Positions 50,691 to 61,297 of a stretch of DNA of 64,000 bases are shown here, piece by piece. The DNA is from Stercorarius parasiticus (Eukaryota > Chordata > Aves > Charadriiformes > Stercorariidae). Location of the stretch: NCBI GenBank assembly GCA_013396915.1, contig VWZL01000351.1, positions 496,339 to 560,338 on the forward strand. Reading direction: 5' to 3'. Positions within the stretch are counted from its first letter, which is position 1; each line of letters opens with the position of its first letter. The notes under the pieces were generated by a model. That model ran no database searches and was not told the origin of the DNA. It saw only the letters and a list, made by a program, of their open reading frames with translations. A program made the translations under genes and the position numbers.

Positions 50691-51489
50691 TTTAAGGAAA
50701 GTGAATTATTGCGTGAATTACTTTCCTCCTGGATTTGGACTCCACGGTGCTGTGAGTGGGGGAGCCATTTCTCTTGCATCACACCTGTGCAGCCAGCAGT
50801 AGCTGAGAAGGAGGGTTGCTGACCCCAAATTGCGCACTTCTCACCAGCTTCTGAAACCACAGGGCAGACCTTCACATATTCATCCCTGTCCCTCTTCAAG
50901 CATAAAAATTAAACTGTATATACAGCTGACAGTAGCTATTGCTAGGGGAAGGGCTACTTGGCCTCTACTACCAGAAGATTCACCTAAGTATAATCCTGCC
51001 AAACTTTTAGTGTTTTTCAGCCACTTCTTCACACAGGCACAATGGTTTAAGCTGGCTGCTAGTGTTGTTAAGCACTATCCTTTCTCTGTCCTGGGGAGCA
51101 GAGGTTACAGACTGGGTCAAACACTGGTGGAGATACAAAGGTAGGGACCTGCAGGCTCTTGTCTTCATTTTTTTAAGTCTAATGTAAACAGCCCATGGCA
51201 CCTTGGGGCTGGTGGGATGACACAGAAGTCAAGAGGAGGAATTTAGGTCAGTTTACAGCTCTTATTTTCTATTTGTTTTCAAGCCACTGCTTTCAACTTA
51301 AATGACCACTGTTTTGGGTCAAACAATCACATGTAAAAGATACAGCAAACCCAACCTTTGATTATGCCTGGAGAGCTGAATGTAAGCAAGTTGTTAAGCC
51401 TCTCCCCTCCAAGCATCACTTCTGTCAGTCTGAGGGATCCCAGACTTAACAATTCAGATAATTAGAAGTGGCAAGGGGAGAGGAGCAAG
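50691..51489. other. Noncoding, no gene recognised
   Basis: A 104-codon forward frame (50830-51144) has no recognisable domain. No repeats are seen. Confidence 0.55.
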
Positions 51490-52090
51490 AGAAAACAGCA
51501 CAGTTTATTGCAGTCCCTCAACTGTCAATCTTCCTTAAATTTCACGAAGAGACAGCACAAGGGTGCAAACCTAACTTTGAAAAGATCCTCTGCAGATCCT
51601 GTTACCTTTTTTGCATGCATGCAGGCCACACTCCACGCTAGGCTGTTTCTGCTGTTGCGAGCTAAACAAAATTGTGAAGGAGATGGCAAAGGAAATGCTG
51701 CAAGCCAGAGGAAATGACAGCGTGCCTTTTGCAGATAGCATTCTTGCCTCCATATCATCATTAATTTAACATCCTGGTAGAAGCTGCCTGGCCTGTGTGT
51801 TAATGAGGCCTGTCCCTGCCAGATGACATGGAAAAAACACTATGGTCCGACCCCTGGAGGTCACCAATAATCCCGCAGCGCTTCTCAAAACAATGCCATG
51901 TTAAGACCCGTGTCAGGGGCAAATTGGTTTTATCTACCCAAAATTTAAAAAATCAAACAGCAGCCATCATTTTAACAAGTTTGCCCCTCCCAGACCTTGA
52001 TGGTCAGGGCCACTGTTAACAAGTGATCAATTAGCCTGCTTAAAAGCACTGATAACAACATTTTTGTGTCAGAGTGACGGGGAGGGCTGA
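51490..52090. promoter_or_regulatory. Possible conserved noncoding element(s)
   Basis: The sequence is complex and non-repetitive, dense in TF-like words: GTGTTAATGAGGCC (51798), AACAATGCC (51889), GTTAACAAGTGATCAATTAGCC-type spacing (52015-52035) and TGCATGCATGCAGG (51612). There is no credible frame. The resemblance to developmental enhancers is an impression; no comparison was possible. Confidence 0.15.
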
Positions 52091-55000
52091 GTGCCAGGAC
52101 CTAATCTCTCTCTTCCTCAAAGCAATCATTTCTGAAAACTAAACAACTCGCCAGCATGATGACGATGACATTAAAACCTCTTGCTGGGTTTCCTTTCAAG
52201 ATGCCCTTAGAGAAATTTAATGGAATTTTAAGATGAGTAAGGCTGAGGAGCCTGGCCGTCCCAGCTTGGTACTGCCTCTCCAGCTCCCCTGCCCCAGAGC
52301 GCATATCCCCTCAGGCCTCTGCTGACTGGCCTCAATGGGATTTGGGTTCAAAAAACACAGATGCGAATTACACTTTTCTGCAAAAGATTGAATAAAGTGC
52401 TAATATTGCTTCGACGGATGGGTGTGGTTTGCAGACCCCACCCAGCCTCTGTGTGATTAGGACTATTTATTCTTCCCATTGCTGATCTTCCCACTCCCAT
52501 CAGATGCTTCCTATGCTGTCAGTCCCAGGGCTTCTGTCGACATAGCTTGTGGGTTCACCTTCATTTACATCAGCTCCAGCTTGGCATTCTTTTCAGTCTT
52601 CTTCTTTCGGCAGGGAAATGAAGCCAAATTTTGCCCTGGTGTAAGAAATATAGCTGCTGTGCTCACAGTTTGGCTGCAGCCAGATGCAGCGGGCCTAAAC
52701 CCAGATCTGCAGGCTCAGGGCCGATCCCAGGCTTTGTGGCAGCACAGGCAAATTGCATCTGGCACGGGAATGATGTGCCTCACTCTGTGTGCCCCCTTTT
52801 ACCCCAAAGCCTTCCTCACCAGCAGAGCCGCAGGCTGCTAACGCAGGAAGCTGCCCGCCCTGTCAGCCTGTCTTCTTTGAATGTCCTCTGGCATGAATGT
52901 TCCCCTATGCCCTCTGGCACGGCCGGACAGGCAGCCAGGCAGAGGCCATGCTTAGGGCTGGGCATATTTGCACCCCGGCTGTGGAGTGCCCAAGAGGCAG
53001 GTATCCAGCACCCACCCAGAGCCCAGGCTGGAGCCAGTGGACCTCTTCATGAGCCCACAGGGACACTTGTGTATTGTAATGCTGGCTACAAGTCTGGGGC
53101 CTTGGTTTTGCCTTGTACTGTAAAATACCGCGTGCTATTCCTGTCCTTACAATACAGCACGAAGCCTCTTAATCACTCATAAACGTCTGGGACCTATTAT
53201 TTGAGCTTTTATAAAACTGCCTGTTTTCTTTAAGACTTCTTGTTCAAACATGCAGGTTACCATGCAAACAGGCAAAGCACCAGCAGACCTGTAGAGGACA
53301 TCATCTGATGTGATTCTTAACCCATTCAAAGACCTCGTGAGAACAAAGAGCAAACAAGATGGCACAGCTGGGGCTACAGCATGGCTTTGCCTGAAGCCCT
53401 CAGGACTGCAGCGTCCAAGGAGAGACAGAGCAGTGGCTTGGAGCCGCAGCAGCCTCTGCTGCCTGCGTTTGCTCTTTGCTTGGAGAGGAAGAATCACAGT
53501 AGCAGACCTATTCCTGATGGCGTAAATGCCACCTCTCCTGGTGTGATCCAGCTCTCTTACAATGGTCAGTGTGACACTGGCACAGAAAACAAGTACTTGT
53601 CCTCTCCTTCCCAGCCCTCTTCTACCTCCAGATAGAGGAAACTTGGACACCCCATGGACTCTGCTGCCTGCTTTCTGGGCATCCCTGCACTGGGAGCAGC
53701 TGATGCAGGCAGCGATGGTGCCTCACGCATATGCTCCCTGCCTGCTGGCTTGTGCACCCCACTGCCTGTCCCTGAACTACCATTATACCTAAAAACAAAC
53801 AAGGCCCTAGAAATTTCTCACAAATCTCATTTTTAACAGACATTCTTTACTGGAATCAACAAAACAGAACCCTAAGTCTTAATTTTACTTTCCACTTTAA
53901 GCCTCCCTTATACCCCTTGAGAAGGGCTGTATGAAGCTCAGTATATAAAGTCTCACCCTCAGGATGTCAGCCTTAGAAACACAGTATTTTCTAATAAAAT
54001 ACAGCTAACCAGGCCAGTTCAGGCAGAGACCTACCTGGGGGAGAGGCCTGAATCCATGATGTCCTTGCCAGCTAGCGTACTGAATGGTGCCTTAAGGCAC
54101 CAAGAAGTCATTTTTATGAGCGTTACTTTGCAGTACAGCTGCATCTGGTCCCCACATTTCCACTAATTCCTGCCATTTCTGAGTAATTTAAAATAACTCC
54201 TGTTACCTCACTTTCTCCCCTCCTGCCTATTACATTTTTTTAATCACTGATGTCACCTCAGCTCTTTTCTTCAGTCACAGCAGAACCAGTTTCTCACTCT
54301 CACTTTGGCTTCTCAGTTTCTAGTCTTGTCAGCTCATTCTTTCCCTGCTTCCTGAAAACCTTCACTAGCTTGGGCTAAGCAAGTTTCTTTTGCTGCCACT
54401 GCTTACCACCTTCATTTTTTAAAAATGGACTTTTTACACTGCCCACCTCTCCTTATCCTTTCTGGTTTGCCTCTGAGGAGGCTCCTTTGCTTCTCAAGGC
54501 ATGGTCATTTATTCTTTAGGCTTTATACATTCTACAGAAGCTACCTATAGACTTCAAGAAATTCATCGTGCTATTGGATGTAAAATCAGTTCCTGAAGTG
54601 ATGGCAAGATTAATTTGGTAAGGTTTAGAAGCAGACCTTATAGCCGCTCCTTACCCCACGGAAATACTGCAGTTACCCTTACCTTGAAAGAAAATATGTG
54701 TAAAGCTACAGATGTGTTGAGACATGCCCACTCAGGCCCAATTTGTCATACAGCTCCAACCTCTGCTCTTTGTCAACTAAAGCCATTCAATGTGTGTTCT
54801 CGGTCTCACTGTGTGTGAGAGCACCGTCTAGCTACCAGACAAAGAGCTGGTGCTTGGGACCACTTTGTTTCCAGCTAGCTAAGGGTTGTGGATGGGATCC
54901 ACACCAGCCAGCTTCTCACTTGCCCATGCCCAGCGAGAAGTCAGAGCCTCTTCCACCCTACAAAGGTCTATGGTCCAGCTCCAGACTGAGAGACTGGAGG

Positions 55001-55580
55001 CCACATTTTGCTATAGAGTGAATAGTAAGAGATTTGCTCCTTTGAGGCCTCAGCAAGACAGCTTGAAAGTGGACGTAAGACCCATCAGGTTGGAATTAGG
55101 CCATTGTGCAAGCAGGACTTTCCCAGGGACAGCATGTATAATTGCCAAGCGCAACACGAGATCTGCCTTGATGATCTCATTGCTGAATAATTCAGTGATT
55201 CCTTTCAGTTAACATCAAAAGGGATGAGCAGTCTTCAAGGGGGAGCACTGCCTTGCCACAATCTTATAATAGAGTTATCACAGGTGTGAGGGCTAGGGAA
55301 GCATGTGGAGGGCTAAGCTGACAATACTCTTTTATGTGGGAACATTAGAAATGAATCTGCAGGTCCAAGGTCACCTAGCCCACTCTTTGGAGACCTTCCT
55401 CAGAATTGCTCTGCACGCTACAGCACTACAGACAGTATAGCTGGCATGTGCAGTCGCTCTGGTAAATTACACAAGAAGTTAGAAAACAAATGCTGGCTTC
55501 TCCTTTCTAAATTATTTTTCTCCATTTTGTTTAAATCTTAGAAGTTATTTGATTGTTTCTTTTAGTTTCTTTTTTGGCAG
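52091..55580. other. Noncoding, GC-richer then T-rich
   Basis: A GC-richer patch at 52640-53060 gives a 183-codon forward frame (52631-53182), and a 157-codon reverse frame lies at 53177-53650. Both lack domains and are overlapped by other frames. Sequence from 54180 to 54450 is pyrimidine-rich. No gene or repeat family is recognised. Confidence 0.5.
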
Positions 55581-55650
55581 CCCTGGACAGTCACACAAAC
55601 AGCTGCAGAGAAATTGCAAAATAAACCCTCCCATTCTCTTTTATTTTCTG
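55581..55650 (+). other. Candidate exon bounded by strong splice sites
   Basis: The acceptor tract (T-rich from 55544, ending TTTTTTGGCAG at 55580) and the donor TTCTG|GTAAGTTATG at 55651 both fit the consensus well and enclose 70 bases. One frame, part of a 69-codon open frame at 55549-55758, runs through. No product is recognised. It lies 0.7 kb upstream of a reverse-strand CR1 end. Confidence 0.25.
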
Positions 55651-56302
55651 GTAAGTTATGTTGGGAAAATAAATATGAATGGTGCAGATGTTCCATTTTT
55701 CTCTCTGCGTAAAACAGTTTATGACATCTTGCAAATGCTGGAAAAATATTTCTTTTAGGAGATTTTTCTCAAGCACACTACATTTCAGAGATGTTTTAAG
55801 GACAGTTGTAGAGCAAAGCCTGCTTTTTGGATGCCTTTTTCTCGTTCACTAATAACATCAGAGAAATAAACTGAATGTTTTTAAATTAATTTTACTGGTT
55901 ATTAGTTGGATTTGAAAAGCTCTTAAAGTTTTCAGAGCTGCTGATCAGCTGCTACAAATTTATACATCTCTGTAGGCCCCCAACTAACAGATTTAAGGAA
56001 AGGAGTTTCAAAATTAATGATACATCAGCTACAGCAGACGATGTTTAGCATACAAAGAGAAACGTTACCAAAAAAATACAAAAAAAATAAAGAAGGCAAC
56101 GTTTTCTCTTTAATTGTGTAAAGCAAAGAGAAATAGAGTGGCTGAATAAAGCATTACAATCAAATGTATCATCACAGTATGCCGAAAAGCCTGCAAGCAG
56201 AGAAAACAGTAAAGGAACTAGGTAAGGTGCCATTCATCATGGGTTTCCTCTGCTGTCACCTCACTCTGTCGCTCCCATCATAAGTAATTGGACCTTTCCC
56301 TC
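55651..56302. other. Noncoding, no gene recognised
   Basis: AT-rich unique sequence with short A runs at 56070-56091. Nothing else is seen. Confidence 0.55.
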
Positions 56303-56590
56303 AATCACAGCCACGTGGGCTGGAAAGGACCTTGAGAGGTCAGCTAGTCCATCCCTCCGCCCCAGGGCAGAATCAGCTACGCTCACTGTCACTCCTGACA
56401 GACGCTTGTCTAACAGCTCAAAAATCCTCCAGACAAGATTCCACAACACCCCCAGGCGAACTATTCCCCTGTCGTGGTCTCCTGGCCTTTGGAGAGTTTT
56501 GTCTGGTGTCTAATCTGAGTCACGCCTGTCGCACTTAGAACCCTCAGCTGCAAGGGTGCGGAGGAGAGATGATTCTCTCTCTCTTTCCAC
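56303..56590 (-). mobile_element. CR1-family LINE 3' end, reverse orientation
   Basis: Read forward, this is the classic antisense CR1 3' end. It runs AATCACAGCC, GGCTGGAAAGGACCTTGAG, a GGTCAGCTAGTCCATCC block, CCTGACAGACGCTTGTCTAA, an ATTCCACAAC block, and later a GGTGTCTAATCTGAGTC block and GGAGAGATGATTCTC. The order and spacing match avian CR1 well, so this is the least ambiguous repeat in the window. It is truncated at the element's 5' side near 56590, as is usual for CR1. Confidence 0.9.
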
Positions 56591-57974
56591 ATGCACAGAA
56601 GTGTTCCTGCGCGCTAACTGCGCCCCCCAGCCCACAGCTCTCCTTGCAAAAATCGCTTTCCCCAGAGTTTTTCCCACCTTCTGCATTCAGAAGCAGAGTT
56701 TTGGCACAGTAAGGATAAGTGTCCCCTCTTCTTTTCATAAGGTTATAAATTCAACAACCAAAATGAGAAAGTAAATGGATGGTCACTTTTTTTCAGGGCA
56801 TTCCCTGCTTAACGGTTATTTCAGAGTGGCCCTTCTACTTTCTCACCCTTCTTTGCCCCTAAGCTCTGGTTCAGCTGGTCGATCTGCTCATTTTGCTTTT
56901 CAGACACCCAGCAAATGAGAATTTATCCTTTATCAATTCCCCATAAGACCTATAAGGACAAAATAGCACCTTGTTTGAATGGTAATTACCATGCCCATGG
57001 CCTCGTTCCACACTGTGTTTATGTTGCAATCAGGCTTACAGATTTCCATGAGAAAAACATTTCTTGGAGGAAAAACTCTCTTCAGTTAAGTTATTGAGAA
57101 ATGTTCTACACCATCCATCCATTTGTTTTCTCTTTGCAGCAAGTTCATAGGCTTTATAAAGTATACAGACAGCCCGCTTTTCTACCAAAGAAAACCACAG
57201 GATTTTGCTAGTGGGAACATGAAATAGCCTGTTGTCTCCACAACGCACAGAGAGCATCCACAGTGTGAGTTCGTGCCCATGCACTTCCAACTTGGCAGTG
57301 AGCATTGCTTCGTATTTTAGATCCAACCTGAATCAACTCTGATACTATCGAGGTACTCACAGGTTATAAGAAACCTATTGAGGAAAATTCTTTTCTCACC
57401 TGGTAATTAAAAATCAGAGTAATTGTCATCAGTACAAGAATGCCGAATTCACAACACTAGAAGTTAAAATAGAGTTCAGCTCACTGTTACTACAGTAATA
57501 GGTGAGAAAAAGCAGACAAATCCTTAAAGGCGATTGTTAACAGAATAACAATGATTTTGAGAGGAATTGGGCAATTCACTGCTAAAACATTACCTGGACA
57601 GAGCACAACATAACCATAATTCTGCTTTCCTTCTGAAAGGTAGAGAAAGCAAGCAAAGGCAGGAAGAAGAATCATGCCAAAAAAGAAATAAATGGAAAAA
57701 CTTCTAAAACCAGGTTATTCTTTTATATAAGCTCAGAATGTAAAACTAGTAGACCAGATTCCTCATACTCTACATAGAGGTTCCTTATTTTTCAGTTAAA
57801 CCTCCGGAAAAAGATATTATAAGGTTGAAAAAAAAAGGTTCACTAGATGAAGACCTTCATGAGATTTAAATGTTACCATCTGCAGTATAAATTGGGGTCA
57901 CCCACTCTCACGATTCACCAGCAAACAAGGAAAGAAGAAAAGGAAAATGTAATCAAGCAACCATAGCACAGACC
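56591..57974. other. Noncoding, no gene recognised
   Basis: Unique-looking, AT-leaning sequence. ATGGTAATTACCAT at 56979-56992 is a perfect 14-base palindrome. A reverse-strand splice-like pair (acceptor at about 57457-57475, donor CAG|GTGAGA at 57398-57400) bounds 57 bases and is weaker than those listed separately. Confidence 0.5.
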
Positions 57975-58105
57975 ATGAATCAGGACTCTTGTTATTTGGC
58001 TCTCCAAAGGCTTCCTGTGGGAGCACTTCTCTACCCCCAGCTTCTTCCATCTGCAAAATAGGGGCAATACCTCATGCTGTGAGACTTACTTCAGGCACTT
58101 AATGA
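57975..58105 (+). mobile_element. MIR-like SINE remnant
   Basis: The block CTTCTTCCATCTGCAAAATA, then GGGGCAATACCTCATGCTGTG and a GACTTACTTCAGGCACTTAATG stretch, follows the MIR 3' half (the 'cctcatctgtaaaatggggataataata' region and what follows). It is old and lacks a recognisable tRNA-like head. Confidence 0.55.
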
Positions 58106-60779
58106 AACAGTAAGACTCCCTAGTGCAGCAGTGCAAATGGCCATTTACTAATTATCAGTCCTATTATAAAAAAGAAATAATTCAACTATTGCTAACATTT
58201 GTTCTACCTCCAAAGAGATCTCAATCAATCACGAGCTATATGTCCCGAATAATTTTCTCCGTTTGAAAAATAAGCTCCTTTTTGACCCTTCATATGTTGT
58301 GCTGCAATTTGTAAGGAACTGAAGGCCTTTGATGGAGCCCCATAAATGAACACAACAGGAGCAACTGATTGATTTGCACCCGACTTCTGAGTTATCCACA
58401 AGATGTTTCCATTTCTAAGCCTGACAGTACTACAACTTACAAACTCACTTATGACTTTTGCAGAACCACTGCTGTTCAAAATATTTGCATCAGAAGACAA
58501 GATCAGATGAAATTAAGCAAGTAAGTTTTGTTTTGTTCAAACCTAGTGCTCAAATTGAAACCTAGATCAAGTCAGATTCAAACAAAAGATAAGATTTTCA
58601 TCAGCCCTGAGAAACTACCAAAGCCATCAGAGCATGAAATAATTACAAACCAGTGTGAAAAAAAAAACATCTTCAGATACACTAAGTACAATTTTTAATC
58701 CACTTATTTACTTTGGCATCAAAATTCTATTACAACTCAATTGGGATTTAGACCTAGCAGCAAAGGAGGACTTAGGCATGCAAACTGCATCCCTAAAAAC
58801 ACAGATCAGTCACTGTCTACCAGGGAGGTGCCTAAGCTTCAACAGCCCCACAGTTTCTGACCTCAGATTTTCCCAGGAGTCCATACATGCACTTGGTTGT
58901 CACATCTTTGACAGGACTGAGCTTCACTCCCTCTACTGCATGCCTAAAAATCCAGTTAGGTTCTTCTGTTTATTGAAGGTATAAGGTTGACAAATTTTGG
59001 AACACACATAACGTAAGCAAGAGGTCTGAACTCCTCACAAAATGCAATAACAAATTATTTTTTTAACAGCCACCACAGTTTTTCCATTCCACCTTACACG
59101 TAAAATTCAATAAAAGCTGCCATGTTCCCATATACAGCATTACTTCATCAACATGTCCTGTGAACATTATGATGATATATGGTCCTGCCATCCTTCTTTC
59201 CCAAATTACCTACACTATTTGCCAAACTGTGAAAATATGGACATTCAGTTAAGGAACAGGAGAGAAGGACAAAAGTAAGGAGAAAGGATAAAGCTGCGAA
59301 TCACGCATTTCCATGAACAAAAGGAAGGAAAAGTATATTCAGTAAATTCCAACCCCTAATACAAATTTTCAGTAGGGCAATGGTTCTGCTCTTGAAGCTG
59401 AAAGCATGGTCTATGTGGAAATAGATCAGCTTCATATCAAACATTTTTATTGAAAATTCCACTTATGTTTTCACTTTCCTAAGTGATATTACACAGGAAA
59501 TGCCGGTAGCTGCATGGATCTTTGAAAGAGAGGGTAGATGAAATAGGTGAAGGTGTACATTTCAACAGACAAGACTTAAAATAACATGTATTATAGCTTT
59601 TATGAGAAGTATGATGCCTACTTATTTTGCACCGATATTTTTTTCATTCTGGGGGCATGCAGCTTCCTTTTCTCCCTTTTTTCCCATCCCTCACTTGAGG
59701 TCGACAGGCTGGGTACATACTGCCTGTTACAATGAGTGAACAGAACCTCCTTTTACTTTGGGGTGAATTGAACAACACTTACTGAATTATTTCTCATTTG
59801 TGTGAGGTTTCGTTTAAAATGCATTTGCTCCCATATCCCCACAGTCTTCGAGTAATTTGAAATTAAAAACTTGAAGTTATTTTTCATGAGCTAGAACAAT
59901 AGCTTTTATATCTGTTGGCACACACAACTGGCAGGGTACTGGCAACAGGCAATTTGCAGCATGACTTGCCAATGCCTGTATGCATATTTCTAAGAATAAC
60001 TCAGTGTCCAAGAATTTGGCCTGTTATATCACAAGCCAGGACTAGCTGACAGCTGTTTTAAATTACAGTGGACTGAATGATATTAGCTTTATTGTAGTTG
60101 GACTGATGCTCTGCTTTCTCTTAATCGTCTTAATGTTCTGATTTGTCCTTTAGCCAGCAGTTGCACAGCATTTATTTATAACACTCAAGGTTTAAGTCAC
60201 AAATGACAGATTGGTTGGATTGTCTTGTACACATGGAACATGATCAAAGTAAAGGACTACACAGTTAGGGAAATTTAAGCTTCTTTGCAAGGGACAGCCT
60301 ATAGATCCAAGGCTAGGATTTTCCTTGCATAGCAGAAAAGACTGACTCTCAAACAGACATATTCTAATTTTCCTAGAAGGAAGGCATTTCTTCCAAGATT
60401 TGCACGCTATTGTGAGCTACATAATCACATCCCACTTCAATTTCTTCTTGGGGAATCAGACAAAAGGTTAGCCATGGACCTGAAAACTGCCATGTACCTC
60501 AATTAATTACAGACTTCAGAACTCATTTATTATATCAAGAACTAACATCTACTCAGGACCAAATCTTGATCACATTATAGACAATGGTTAATTTTCCAAA
60601 GGCTTTGCTGGGACCAGAGTATGGCTATTAAACTTACTTGCATGTGAACTTTTAACAGTTCCTTAGAAATTTTCTGTCCTTCGGGAGAAAACAAATGGAT
60701 GCAGATCTTGTTTTGTTCAGTTGTCAAAATAATGAAAGAAATCATTTACAAGGAACAGCACAAAACATGAACACAAGAT
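58106..60779. other. Noncoding, no gene recognised
   Basis: AT-rich unique sequence. The two longest frames are 91 codons (reverse, 58225-58500) and 109 codons (forward, 58655-58984), neither with a recognisable domain. From about 59,000 to 60,780 even short open frames are scarce. Confidence 0.55.
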
Positions 60780-61297
60780 TCTGATTCAAGGTGCAGGAAG
60801 GAATCCTTCTACTCTGCTCAGCACTGGAAAGCCCCGGGTGGGGTCCCGTGTCCAGCTTTAGGCAATACACTTAAAGGAAGACGCAGACAAATTTCAGAGT
60901 CCACAGGAAAGCAACAGAAGTGGTCAGTCTAAATGTAAGTCATATAAAGAAATGAGAACAGCAGGAAGGTGATAGCAGAAAATAATACTACATGTTAATG
61001 GACTTCAACTATGTGAAAGGCTATGGTATGAGAGGAAGGATAAGCTTATTCTCTATTTCCAAGGATACTAAACCAAGAAGCAGCAGGCTTAAACTGAAGC
61101 AAGAAAAATCAGACCAGACTCTTGGTAAAGACTCTCTCATGGAAGGATAGTGAAGTAATGGAACTGCCTGTCAAAAGAACTGGGGAGTATCTGTCCCCAC
61201 AGGGTTTTGAGAAGAGCTTGATCTTAGGTGGAGAGATAAGTTAGGTGACCTCACAAAGGCTCTCTCAACTCTATCTTCTAAGATCCTGGAGTCTTTA
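60780..61297 (+). mobile_element. CR1-family LINE, decayed ORF2 C-terminus and 3' end
   Basis: From CTACTCTGCTCAGCACTGG (about 60809) the sequence follows CR1: GTGTCCAGCTTTAGGCA, a CAGGAAAGCAACAGAAGTGG block, AGCAGGCTTAAACTGAAGCA, then a GAAGTAATGGAACTGCCTG block. The end includes TTAGGTGACCTCACAAAGGC and stops near TTCTAAGATCCTGG at 61290. Frame breaks are many. Boundaries are approximate, and bases 60780-60808 are included with less confidence. Confidence 0.8.

Noticed and set aside
53070..53157. Hairpin / microRNA precursor
   Set aside because: The arms TGTATTGTAA and TTACAATACA pair, but only 10 bases long across a 68-base loop without further pairing, which is too weak for a precursor.
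52631..53182. 183-codon forward frame
   Set aside because: It lies in a GC-rich patch, overlaps another forward frame, and its alanine/proline/serine-rich composition follows base content. No recognisable family.
53177..53650. 157-codon reverse frame
   Set aside because: Overlapped by forward frames of 71-84 codons, and no domain is seen.
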